Shown here piece by piece: positions 15,739 through 23,612 of a stretch of DNA of 29,657 nucleotides (position 1 is its first letter; every line of letters starts with the position of its first letter). Source of the stretch: an uncultured Bacteroides sp. (GTDB taxonomy: Bacteria > Bacteroidota > Bacteroidia > Bacteroidales > Bacteroidaceae); NCBI RefSeq assembly GCF_910578895.1, contig NZ_CAJTSC010000006.1:1-29657 (forward strand), given 5' to 3'. The notes under the pieces were generated by a model. It ran no database searches. It saw only the letters and a list, made by a program, of their open reading frames with translations, and had not been told where the DNA came from. The position numbers and the translations under genes were made by a program.

Positions 15739-18700
15739 CCGCCTATCAGAACACTGAAAACAACAGTACGCTGGGTAATCGGTATAGTATTGGGACTCTA
15801 TATCGGAATAATTATATTGCTGAACATTCCTTATGTACAGCGCCAAATGTCCATGCTCGTAGCCAAAGAACTGAGTGCCATATTAAACAGCCAGCTCAAC
15901 ATAGGACGAATCAACATAGGGCTACTGAACAGGATTATCATTGATGACTTAATATTAAACGACCAATCAGGCAAGGAATTGTTGAAAATAGGACGCCTGT
16001 CAGCCAAATTCGAGATACTCCCTCTGTTCAACGGAAGAATCTCCATCGGAAACGTACAGCTATTCAGTTTCAATGCTAATCTGGAAAGAGCTACTCCTCA
16101 GGAAAAAACTAATTTCCAGTTTATACTTGATGCTTTTGCTTCCAAAGATACCCTTAAAGAAAATAACAATCTAAATCTTCGTATTAATTCGTTGTTGATA
16201 CGCCGTGGAAAGGTATCTTATAATGTGTTATCAGCAAAACAGACCCCGGGAAAGTTTAATCCACAGCACATCCGTCTGTCCAATATTCTCGCCAATATTT
16301 CATTAAAGGCGCTTCAAAATGATTCAATCAATGCCGCCATAAAGCGAATGAGCGTTGAAGAAGAACACTCCGGATTTGAGTTAAAAAAACTGAGCCTTAA
16401 GATAGTAGCCAATAATCAACGGATGCGGATAGAAAACTTTACTATTGACTTGCCCAACACCTCTTTGGCAATGGACACTATCCGGATGGAATATGACAGT
16501 TTGGAAGCTCTTAGCAATTTCACCAATGACGTTCGTTTCTCATTCCGCATGTTGCCTTCGGAAGTCGCATTGCAAGACTTATCGGCTTTTGTACCCGCTT
16601 TTAAACCTTTCAAGGAGAAGTTGCAACTGGAGACAGAAGCTGTCGGAACAGTCAACCAACTCAACTGCCCGAAGTTACTAATCTCCGCCGGCAATCATTT
16701 TCTGCTGAAAGGTGATGTGTCCCTGCAAGACCTATCACATCCTCAGGATGCCTACATCTTCGGTAATCTCTCCAATTTATATGCTAATCCGGATGGAATC
16801 GCATTCTTAGTCCGCAATTTGAGTAAAGACTATAAAGAGGTTCCGTTAGCGTTACAACATTTGGGCACAGTGTCTTTCCGGGGAGAAATCTCCGGATATT
16901 TCACCGATTTGGTTACCTATGGAGAAGTGCGCACGGATATAGGTACCGTAAAAACAGACCTCAAGTTCAGTTCCGACAAAGAGAAAGGTTACTTCTCCTA
17001 TTCCGGTGCAATAAAGACCACAGAATTTGAATTGAACAAACTGCTTGACAACGACAAATTCGGAAAAGTGACCTTCAATATGGATGTCAAAGGTAACCAT
17101 TACACCCCCAAATACCCCACCATTACGATGAAGGGGCTGGTGACATCCATAGACTACAGTAACTACACCTATGAAAACATCGCTTTGGATGGAGAATACA
17201 AGCAAGGAGGCTTCAACGGAAACATATCGTTGGATGATGAAAACGGTACCATACTACTGAACGGTTCTATCAACACAACGGGCAAAACCCCGACATTCAA
17301 TTTCCGCGCCGCTATCAACCATTTCCGCCCGAACATTCTCCATCTTACTCCTAAGTACAAGGACACGGAAATATCCGTAAAAATTAAAGCCGATTTCACC
17401 GGCAAGTCCATTGACGACATGAACGGTGAAATCAATATCGACAGCCTGCAATACTCTGCTCCCGACCACAATTTCTTCATGGATAACCTGCGCATTGCCG
17501 CTGGCTGGAACGATGCTCATCAGAAACGGCTGACCGTCAACTCCAGTTTTCTGCGAGGTGTGATTGAAGGAGACTATTCCTATCAAACCTTGCCTACCAG
17601 TGTACTAAACATCCTGCGATGCTACATCCCCGCCCTAATACTGCCAAACAAACAACTGCGGGAAACAGCAAACAATTTCTACTTCGATTTGCACATCTAC
17701 AATACGGAGATATTGTCTACCGTATTCCAAATACCGCTGAAAATATACACCCATTCTACGTTGAAGGGTTACTTCAACGACAAAGCGCAACGGATACGAG
17801 TGGAAGGTTACTTCCCGCGACTGAGTTATGGAGAGAAATTCTTCGAGTCGGGAGTTATTCTCTGTGAAAATCCAGGCGAACAAATCCAAACAAAAGTGCG
17901 CTTCACCAATCGAAAAGCAACTGGCGCAGTAAATGTCTCCTTGGAAGCCAAAGCACAGAACAACCGGATACAAACTGTTCTCAATTGGGGAAACAGCAGT
18001 ACCGTGACGTATAGTGGTAAGTTGGAGACAATCACGCAGTTCATCCGCGAGTCGGTCGAAAAGACAGGTAACGATAAACCGTACATGAAATCCCTTGCGC
18101 ATACAGGTAAAAAAGCCATTCCCACCCTGAAAACAATTGTCAACGTTCAGGAGACAAACGTAATCCTTAACGATACTACATGGAAGATACACCCTTCGCA
18201 AATCGTAATAGACTCGGGAAAGATACACATCAACAACTTCTATTTCAGCCATAAGGAACGTCACCTGCAAATCAATGGAACTGTATCCGAACAGTTTCAA
18301 GACACGGTATACTTAAACTTGAAAGAAATAAATATAGGGTATGTATTCGACATAGCCAACCTGGGAGTCAACTTCAAAGGCGAAGCCACCGGTCCGGCAT
18401 ACGCCAGCGGAGTACTGAAAACCCCCGTGATGAGTACTGACCTACTCATCCGCAACCTCGGTCTGAACGAAGGGCTTTTGGGTGATGCCAACATCCACGG
18501 CGAATGGCATCATAATGTAAAAGGCATCTATCTAGATGCCCGTATCCGCGAAAAAAACATTGCCCGAAGCCATGTCTACGGCTATATCTATCCCATAAAG
18601 CCCACCAGCGCGCTTGACCTGCAAATCGAAGCCGACAACACCAACCTGAAATTCATCCACCACTATATGCAAAGCATAACGCCTGAATTTAATGGACGTG

Positions 18701-20340
18701 CCAGTGGTCATGTACATTTCTATGGCAAATTCAAGGCGCTGACAATGGAAGGTCACGTATTCGGCGACGCTTCCCTAAAGGTAGATGTACTCAACACCAC
18801 TTTCTCCCTGAAAGACAGTATACTAATAGAACCGGGTGGACTTACTTTCCGTAACAATCGTATTTTTGATACGCAAGGACATCAAGGGCGCGCCAATGGT
18901 TACCTGCACTACCAACATTTCAAAGACCTAAAGTATCGTTTCCGATTTGATGTCGACAACATGCTGGTGATGAACACTAAAGAGTCTCCCGAATCCCCCT
19001 TCTACGGTATGGTATATGGAACAGGTAATGTCACCATAACCGGCAATACGACAAACGGAGTAAACATTGACGTAGCAATGACCACCAATCGAAACACCAA
19101 TTTCACCTATATGAAAGAAGGCGTTGCCTCGGCAGTCAGTAATCAATTCATACGATTTGTCGACAAGACACCTCGCCGTATGCTCCGAGATTCCGTCATG
19201 CTCATGTCTGACTACGAACAGGCACAAAAAGAGGTCATGGGAAAAGAAAGCGATACTGACATCCGCCTGAATCTTCTGATAGACGCCACCCCGGATGCCA
19301 CCATGAACATCATCATGGACCCTATTGCTGGCGACTATATCAGTGGAAAAGGCAGGGGAAACATCCGTACCGAATTTTATAATAAGGGAGATGTAAAGAT
19401 GTTCGGCAGCTACCGTATCAGCCAGGGAGTGTATAAATTCAGCCTACAAGAAGTAATTCGCAAAGATTTCATCATCAAAGATGGAAGTACCATTGCTTTC
19501 AACGGAGCACCACTCAATGCCACTCTCGACATCCGAGCAGGTTATCTTGTAAATTCTGCTTCGCTGAATGACCTTGTTCCCGATGCCAACAATTACGTTA
19601 ATCAAACCAACATCAAGGTAAACTGCCTTATGTCATTGACCGGACAACTCACCTCACCGGACATCAAAATGAGCTTGGAACTACCCAACGAACGCGATGA
19701 AGTACAAGCGCTGGTACGGAATTATATCCCTACGGATGAACAGATGAACATGCAGATACTCTACCTGCTGGGCATTGGCAAGTTCTATACCCCAGAGAAT
19801 GTAGACGCTACCGGTAACTCCAATATGATGTCAAGCGTACTCTCGTCCACCCTTTCCGGACAGTTGAACAATGCACTTTCGCAAATTATCAACAGTAACA
19901 ACTGGAACTTCGGTACAAACTTCAGTACTGGTGAAAAAGGCTGGACCGATATGGAGTTCGAAACGATGCTTTCCGGACAACTGCTGAACAACCGCCTGCT
20001 CATAAATGGTAACTTTGGTTATCGTGACAATCCAATGTCAAACACAAACTTTGTAGGCGACTTCCAAGCGGAATGGCTTGTAAACCGTTCCGGAGATATA
20101 CGTCTGAAAGCATATAACGAAACCAATGATCGTTACTATACTAAGGCCAATCTTACTACACAAGGCATAGGTATCATTTTCAAAAAGGACTTCAACAAGT
20201 GGAATGAGTTGCTTTTTTGGAACAAATGGAAACTGAAAAGGCTGAAGAAGCAACAAATGGGAAAAAGCACATTTGTCACAGACAGTATTTCTCAAAAGAA
20301 ATCCCGTCCGGAGATACAATCCAAACAGGAAAGAGAATAA
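15739..20340 (+). CDS. tamB: TamB-like translocation/assembly module protein (DUF490)
   Basis: A very long envelope protein (1516 residues from the TTG at 15790; up to 1533 from the upstream stop). An N-terminal anchor (WVIGIVLGLYIGIIILLNI) is followed by AsmA/TamB-like beta-helical repeats through the periplasm. The C-terminal DUF490 region contains MNIIMDPIAGDYISGKGRGN, GSYRISQGVYKFSLQE, LNATLDIRAGYLVN and a barrel-like end with FGTNFSTGEKG. TamB bridges the two membranes and aids outer-membrane protein insertion or lipid transport, usually with a BamA-type partner, which is not seen here. I give the outer limit of the frame as start because no ATG or GTG exists between the stop at 15736 and TTG 15790. 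CTG at 15754 or ATC at 15745 would keep the basic residues and the full anchor, while TTG would cut it. Exact start is open. Confidence 0.9.
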   Translation, partial: PPIRTLKTTVRWVIGIVLGLYIGIIILLNIPYVQRQMSMLVAKELSAILNSQLNIGRINIGLLNRIIIDDLILNDQSGKELLKIGRLSAKFEILPLFNGRISIGNVQLFSFNANLERATPQEKTNFQFILDAFASKDTLKENNNLNLRINSLLIRRGKVSYNVLSAKQTPGKFNPQHIRLSNILANISLKALQNDSINAAIKRMSVEEEHSGFELKKLSLKIVANNQRMRIENFTIDLPNTSLAMDTIRMEYDSLEALSNFTNDVRFSFRMLPSEVALQDLSAFVPAFKPFKEKLQLETEAVGTVNQLNCPKLLISAGNHFLLKGDVSLQDLSHPQDAYIFGNLSNLYANPDGIAFLVRNLSKDYKEVPLALQHLGTVSFRGEISGYFTDLVTYGEVRTDIGTVKTDLKFSSDKEKGYFSYSGAIKTTEFELNKLLDNDKFGKVTFNMDVKGNHYTPKYPTITMKGLVTSIDYSNYTYENIALDGEYKQGGFNGNISLDDENGTILLNGSINTTGKTPTFNFRAAINHFRPNILHLTPKYKDTEISVKIKADFTGKSIDDMNGEINIDSLQYSAPDHNFFMDNLRIAAGWNDAHQKRLTVNSSFLRGVIEGDYSYQTLPTSVLNILRCYIPALILPNKQLRETANNFYFDLHIYNTEILSTVFQIPLKIYTHSTLKGYFNDKAQRIRVEGYFPRLSYGEKFFESGVILCENPGEQIQTKVRFTNRKATGAVNVSLEAKAQNNRIQTVLNWGNSSTVTYSGKLETITQFIRESVEKTGNDKPYMKSLAHTGKKAIPTLKTIVNVQETNVILNDTTWKIHPSQIVIDSGKIHINNFYFSHKERHLQINGTVSEQFQDTVYLNLKEINIGYVFDIANLGVNFKGEATGPAYASGVLKTPVMSTDLLIRNLGLNEGLLGDANIHGEWHHNVKGIYLDARIREKNIARSHVYGYIYPIKPTSALDLQIEADNTNLKFIHHYMQSITPEFNGRASGHVHFYGKFKALTMEGHVFGDASLKVDVLNTTFSLKDSILIEPGGLTFRNNRIFDTQGHQGRANGYLHYQHFKDLKYRFRFDVDNMLVMNTKESPESPFYGMVYGTGNVTITGNTTNGVNIDVAMTTNRNTNFTYMKEGVASAVSNQFIRFVDKTPRRMLRDSVMLMSDYEQAQKEVMGKESDTDIRLNLLIDATPDATMNIIMDPIAGDYISGKGRGNIRTEFYNKGDVKMFGSYRISQGVYKFSLQEVIRKDFIIKDGSTIAFNGAPLNATLDIRAGYLVNSASLNDLVPDANNYVNQTNIKVNCLMSLTGQLTSPDIKMSLELPNERDEVQALVRNYIPTDEQMNMQILYLLGIGKFYTPENVDATGNSNMMSSVLSSTLSGQLNNALSQIINSNNWNFGTNFSTGEKGWTDMEFETMLSGQLLNNRLLINGNFGYRDNPMSNTNFVGDFQAEWLVNRSGDIRLKAYNETNDRYYTKANLTTQGIGIIFKKDFNKWNELLFWNKWKLKRLKKQQMGKSTFVTDSISQKKSRPEIQSKQERE

Positions 20341-20472
20341 CAACATACACTTTCATGCCATTGTTAATCAACTATATATAACACCAACAAATATTAGCAG
20401 CTGTCAATTCCTCGCCATAACACCAAAAAACACCTTAAAGCAACAGTTGTATTTCATGGGGATAAAAAAATT

Positions 20473-20528
20473 ATGGGTATGTATCAAAATGACATAACTT
20501 GTCTGTTTTAATTTTGACACACACCCAT
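20473..20528 (-). terminator. Terminator of proS
   Basis: Arms 20473-20490 and 20511-20528 are inverted repeats of 18 bases. The two sites that differ form G-U pairs in - strand RNA but A-C mismatches in + strand RNA, so the hairpin is maintained for the - strand. It is followed there by AATTTTTTTATC. It sits about 30 bases after the proS stop. Confidence 0.85.
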
Positions 20529-20559
20529 GAATTAACTTGTCTTACAAAATTAGAGAGAA

Positions 20560-22053
20560 TTAATAAGAACGTGCAAATATCACACGGCAGACAGACGGCT
20601 TGCCCGTAACCATACATTTACCAGATTCTTTATCTCCCGGCACGAAAGAGTCGAACGGAATACAGCGAATAGTGGCTTTGGTTTCTTCTTTAATCTTCTC
20701 CTCTGTTTCGGGCGTTCCATCCCAATGAGCCAAAATAAAGCCGCCTTCTTCAATCTTTTCCTTGAACTCCTCGTAACTGTCTACTGCAGCAATACGGCTA
20801 TTGCGATAATCCAACGCTTTCTTATAGACATTTGCCTGGATTTCCTCAAGCAGGTCTTTTACATACTCTTCAATACCATCGCAAGAACGAGTCTCTTTTT
20901 CCAATGTATCGCGACGCATCACTTCCATTGTATTGTTGTCCAAGTCGCGACTACCCATAACCAAACGAACAGGCACTCCCTTCACTTCGTAATCGGCAAA
21001 CTTGAAACCCGGACGTTTGTTATCGGCATTGTCATACTTCACAGAAATACCCATAGATTTCAGTTTGGCTACGATACCAGCCACTTTCTCATCAATCTTG
21101 GCAAGCATTTCGGCATTCTTGTAGATAGGCACTATTACTACCTGTATCGGAGCTAAGTGCGGCGGAAGCACCAAACCGTTGTCATCAGAATGCGTCATGA
21201 TAAGCGCACCCATCAAGCGCGTGGACACTCCCCAGGAAGTAGCCCATACATATTCCAACTTGTTTTCTTTGTTTACGAACTGCACATCGAAAGCTTTGGC
21301 AAAATTCTGTCCCAAGAAGTGCGAAGTACCACTTTGCAACGCTTTACCGTCTTGCATCATCGCCTCAATGGTATAAGTATCAAGAGCACCTGCAAAACGT
21401 TCATTAGCAGACTTCACTCCTTTAATGACGGGCATAGCCATGTATTTTTCAGCAAACTCACCGTACACATTCAGCATACGCACCGCTTCTTCTTCGGCCT
21501 CCTGACGGGTAGCATGCGCTGTATGACCTTCTTGCCAAAGGAACTCAGCCGTACGCAGGAACAGGCGGGTACGCATCTCCCAACGTAACACATTTGCCCA
21601 TTGATTGCATAGGATAGGCAAGTCACGATAGGAGTTAATCCAATTCTTATAAGTATTCCAAATAATGGTTTCCGAAGTAGGACGTATGATAAGCTCCTCT
21701 TCCAACTTTGCAGCAGGGTCCACTACTACACCACCACCATTCGGATCATTCTTCAAACGATGGTGCGTCACCACGGCACACTCCTTAGCAAATCCTTCTA
21801 CATGTTCCGCTTCGCGGCTAAGAAATGATTTCGGGATGAGCAAAGGGAAATAAGCGTTTACATGTCCCGTCTCTTTAAACATCTCATCCAACTGACGCTG
21901 CATCTTCTCCCAAATCGCGTACCCGTAAGGCTTGATTACCATACATCCACGCACAGCCGACTGTTCTGCCAAATCAGCCTTTACCACCAACTCGTTGTAC
22001 CACTGCGAATAATTCTCGCTACGTTTGGTCAGATCTTTCAATTCTACTGCCAT
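20560..22053 (-). CDS. proS: Prolyl-tRNA synthetase, archaeal/eukaryotic type
   Basis: ProS attaches proline to tRNA-Pro. The 497 residues match the short archaeal/eukaryotic type, without the inserted editing domain of the long bacterial type. Class II motifs are visible: motif 2 in RWEMRTRLFLRTAEFLWQEGHTAH and motif 3 around GVSTRLMGALIMTHSDDNG. The anticodon-binding domain follows (VVIVPIY onward). The C-terminal domain, zinc-binding in relatives, keeps three cysteines (C464, C480, C489) and ends in ARSY, a tyrosine end typical of this type. Only three cysteines suggest an altered or absent zinc site. The gene stands alone, with its own terminator and a -7 box about 50 bases upstream. Confidence 0.96.
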   Translation of the reverse strand: MAVELKDLTKRSENYSQWYNELVVKADLAEQSAVRGCMVIKPYGYAIWEKMQRQLDEMFKETGHVNAYFPLLIPKSFLSREAEHVEGFAKECAVVTHHRLKNDPNGGGVVVDPAAKLEEELIIRPTSETIIWNTYKNWINSYRDLPILCNQWANVLRWEMRTRLFLRTAEFLWQEGHTAHATRQEAEEEAVRMLNVYGEFAEKYMAMPVIKGVKSANERFAGALDTYTIEAMMQDGKALQSGTSHFLGQNFAKAFDVQFVNKENKLEYVWATSWGVSTRLMGALIMTHSDDNGLVLPPHLAPIQVVIVPIYKNAEMLAKIDEKVAGIVAKLKSMGISVKYDNADNKRPGFKFADYEVKGVPVRLVMGSRDLDNNTMEVMRRDTLEKETRSCDGIEEYVKDLLEEIQANVYKKALDYRNSRIAAVDSYEEFKEKIEEGGFILAHWDGTPETEEKIKEETKATIRCIPFDSFVPGDKESGKCMVTGKPSVCRVIFARSY

Positions 22054-22100
22054 TCTATTTCGTTTTTAAAGTTTTCTATTCAAGTTCATTAAACGGATTG

Positions 22101-22108
22101 CAAAAATA
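22101..22108 (-). promoter_or_regulatory. -7 box for proS
   Basis: TATTTTTG on the - strand matches TAnnTTTG and is followed by GC. No good -33 element was found at the usual spacing. Transcription near 22094 would leave a leader of about 40 bases. Confidence 0.45.
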
Positions 22109-22299
22109 CAAATTTCTGTGCGAAAAGTATTTATTGTATAATCACTATTTTTTGCAGAGTACACAAATGCTGACTTTTTACACAAACACCCAAAATTTTC
22201 AGGCTAAATCAACAGAAAAAATGGTAACACTTCGTTTCTACGCCGGCTTGACCATAATGGAAGGCAACTCCATGCCTCTGCGCGTGGATATAAAAAAAA

Positions 22300-22324
22300 C
22301 GAGCAAGTCCTTCCGAACTCCTCG
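22300..22324 (-). terminator. Terminator of the predicted noncoding RNA
   Basis: On the - strand CGAG and AGT pair with ACT and CTCG around a GGAAG loop, with a bulge, a G-U pair and a closing C-G pair. Eight T follow directly (22299-22292). Confidence 0.75.
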
Positions 22325-22334
22325 CCTCGTGTAA

Positions 22335-22355
22335 GAAAAGCCCAAAAGGCTTTTC
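22335..22355. other. Hairpin GAAAAGCC/GGCTTTTC
   Basis: A perfect 8-bp stem with a 5-base loop. In the - strand RNA it forms a stem just before the terminator. On the + strand it is followed by TTTCTTCTT and could also end + strand transcription, protecting the unit from antisense reading. Confidence 0.75.
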
Positions 22356-22379
22356 TTTCTTCTTAACGTCAAATTGTTG

Positions 22380-22527
22380 TTACCTAAAAATCAATCTTTC
22401 TTCTTACCTCTAAAAAACAAACTTCAATTACCTATCAAAACAACTATTAAAACCTTTTTTACCTTTACCTAATTACCTATTCTTAATTTATAAATCCATT
22501 TTATCAACTAATGCAATCTTTTTACCT
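22380..22527 (-). repeat. Array of seven AGGTAA motifs
   Basis: Exact copies (TTACCT on the + strand) lie at 22380-22385, 22404-22409, 22428-22433, 22459-22464, 22465-22470, 22473-22478 and 22522-22527. A near copy lies at 22537-22542. The spacing is irregular (6 to 49 bases), which suits single protein-binding sites rather than a duplicated unit. Confidence 0.85.
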
Positions 22528-22576
22528 CTAAACTAATAACCTTGTATTGAAAACTTACATTTTTAAATCTTTATGA

Positions 22577-22592
22577 GCAGTTTCACAACTGC
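22577..22592 (-). other. 5' hairpin of the predicted noncoding RNA
   Basis: Stem GCAGTT/AACTGC with loop GTGA in the - strand sense. The GNRA-type loop and position at the predicted first base suggest a stabilising 5' cap-like hairpin. Confidence 0.7.
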
Positions 22593-22596
22593 ACTA

Positions 22597-22627
22597 CAAA
22601 GGTAAGTGTTTTTTCCGTGTGCGCAAA
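22597..22627 (-). promoter_or_regulatory. Promoter of the predicted noncoding RNA
   Basis: TTTG at 22627-22624, a 19-base spacer and TACCTTTG at 22604-22597 form the best Bacteroides-type promoter in the window. A palindrome, TTCCGT-N8-ACGGAA (22613-22632), covers the -33 element and could be an operator. Confidence 0.75.
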
Positions 22628-22702
22628 CGGAAGCGGGAAAAAGTGAGTATCTTATAACATTGTTTTAGAGTTCAAGAGCCGCTTTTACACTTATAAACAA
22701 AA

Positions 22703-22740
22703 AACAAACCACCGGAATGCGTGGCATCCCGATGGTTGTT
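22703..22740 (-). terminator. Second terminator downstream of eda
   Basis: A long stem (22703-22720 with 22724-22740, loop of 3) with one bulged base. The differing positions form G-U pairs only in - strand RNA. TTTGTTTTTTGTTT follows on that strand. Confidence 0.75.
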
Positions 22741-22775
22741 CCCTTTAAACACCTTTAAACAAAATGAAAAATAAA

Positions 22776-22832
22776 AGCCTGTTTTACATCTCCTCCAATA
22801 GTCCCCTAATGAAAAATATAGGGGAACAGGCT
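22776..22832 (-). terminator. Bulged double-stem terminator after eda
   Basis: In - strand RNA AGCCUGUU (22832-22825) pairs with AACAGGCU (22783-22776). Between them a second stem CCCCUA/UAGGGG stacks directly on the first, leaving a 19-nt bulge that contains GGAGGAG-AUG-UAA. UUUAUUUUUC follows. It begins 15 bases after the eda stop. Confidence 0.7.
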
Positions 22833-22847
22833 CTTATGGAGAAATGA

Positions 22848-23516
22848 TTATTTTCTTGCTTCGGCAATGTAAGCCAACGCTTCCTTACACTTCTCCGTAA
22901 CGTATGTCCAGTCTTCGGCAGCCACCTTATCGTTTGGAAAGAGCTTGGAACCCATGCCTACGCAGAAAACACCAGCTTTAATCCAAGAAGTAAGGTTCTC
23001 TTGTGTGGGTTCCACACCACCAGTCACCATTAACTTAGACCACGGCATCGGAGCCAAAAGACCCTTCACAAGCTTGGCACCCAATACATCACCAGGGAAT
23101 ATTTTGCAGAGGTCACAACCTGCTTCTTGTGCGAAACCTACTTCCGACACGCTTCCACATCCGGGAGTATAAGCAACGAGGCGACGATTACAAATCTTAG
23201 CAATTTCGGGGTTGAACAACGGACCTACGATAAAGTTAGCACCCAACTGCAAATAAAGCGCTGCCGTAGCAGGGTCTACAATAGAACCTACACCCATAGC
23301 CATTTCAGGACATTCTTTTGCCGCATACTTCACTACTTCGGCAAATACTTCGTGCGCAAAATCACCACGATTGGTAAACTCGAATGCGCGTACACCACCT
23401 TCGTAGCAGGCTTTTACTACTTTCTTTGCCACTTCTGCATCTTTATGATAGAATACAGGTACCATGCCGGTTGAACCGATTTTGTTCAGTACGGCTATTT
23501 TATCAAATTTTGCCAT
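22848..23516 (-). CDS. eda: KDPG aldolase (2-dehydro-3-deoxyphosphogluconate aldolase)
   Basis: Eda splits 2-keto-3-deoxy-6-phosphogluconate into pyruvate and glyceraldehyde 3-phosphate, the last step of the Entner-Doudoroff and hexuronate routes. The 222 residues match the class I aldolase family. The catalytic glutamate is E46 in FEFTNRG, and the Schiff-base lysine is K138 in CKIFPGD. GVGSIVDPATA and FIVGPLFNPEI form the barrel, and VTGGVEP binds phosphate. The length is normal. It lies 96 bases after kdgK on the same strand and should be co-transcribed; no internal promoter was seen. Two terminators follow. The related 4-hydroxy-2-oxoglutarate aldolase activity is possible in the same family. 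Confidence 0.95.
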   Translation of the reverse strand: MAKFDKIAVLNKIGSTGMVPVFYHKDAEVAKKVVKACYEGGVRAFEFTNRGDFAHEVFAEVVKYAAKECPEMAMGVGSIVDPATAALYLQLGANFIVGPLFNPEIAKICNRRLVAYTPGCGSVSEVGFAQEAGCDLCKIFPGDVLGAKLVKGLLAPMPWSKLMVTGGVEPTQENLTSWIKAGVFCVGMGSKLFPNDKVAAEDWTYVTEKCKEALAYIAEARK

Positions 23517-23612
23517 TTTACTGCTTTTAATAGTTATGCTGTCAAGTTTTTTAAACAGAAGAACAAAAGAACATTTTTTTAAGGAGCACTCTCGCTCTTC
23601 TGTCCTATCTTC

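Larger units (their letters stand above)
22292..22592 (-). ncRNA. Predicted ~300-nt noncoding RNA with seven AGGUAA motifs
   Basis: The - strand shows a full transcription unit without a protein gene. A very good promoter predicts a start at about 22592, exactly the first base of a hairpin with 6-bp stem GCAGUU/AACUGC and a GUGA (GNRA-type) loop. The next 200 bases are A/U-rich and weakly structured, and carry AGGUAA seven times. Two 3' hairpins follow: GAAAAGCC/GGCUUUUC (22355-22335), then a terminator stem (22324-22300) ending in eight U. Reading frames inside are only a few codons long. It does not look like tmRNA, RNase P RNA, 6S RNA or SRP RNA. The layout resembles sponge RNAs that titrate an RNA-binding protein. 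It could instead be a long upstream leader of proS, but the terminator argues against that. Confidence 0.65.
22109..22847. other. Gene-free stretch between proS and eda
   Basis: No protein gene is supported here. The right part holds two tandem terminators behind eda (22703-22832), the middle a - strand noncoding RNA candidate (22292-22592) with its promoter. The left part, 22109-22290, shows nothing beyond a weak + strand frame without protein features. The section 22633-22702 shows nothing I can name. Confidence 0.8.

Noticed and set aside
15658..15846. - strand frame across the tsaD/tamB divergent region
   Set aside because: Rich in Tyr and Cys with no pattern, and it covers both -7 boxes.
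22098..22334. + strand frame of 78 codons upstream of proS
   Set aside because: It crosses the proS -7 region and the terminator of the - strand RNA, is rich in Lys and Phe from A/T bias, and shows no domain.
22380..22527. CRISPR-like array
   Set aside because: The repeated unit is only six bases, with irregular spacing and no cas genes nearby.
22054..22592. T-box type leader of proS
   Set aside because: No T-box motif was seen, the unit ends at a terminator about 240 bases before proS, and proS has its own -7 box.
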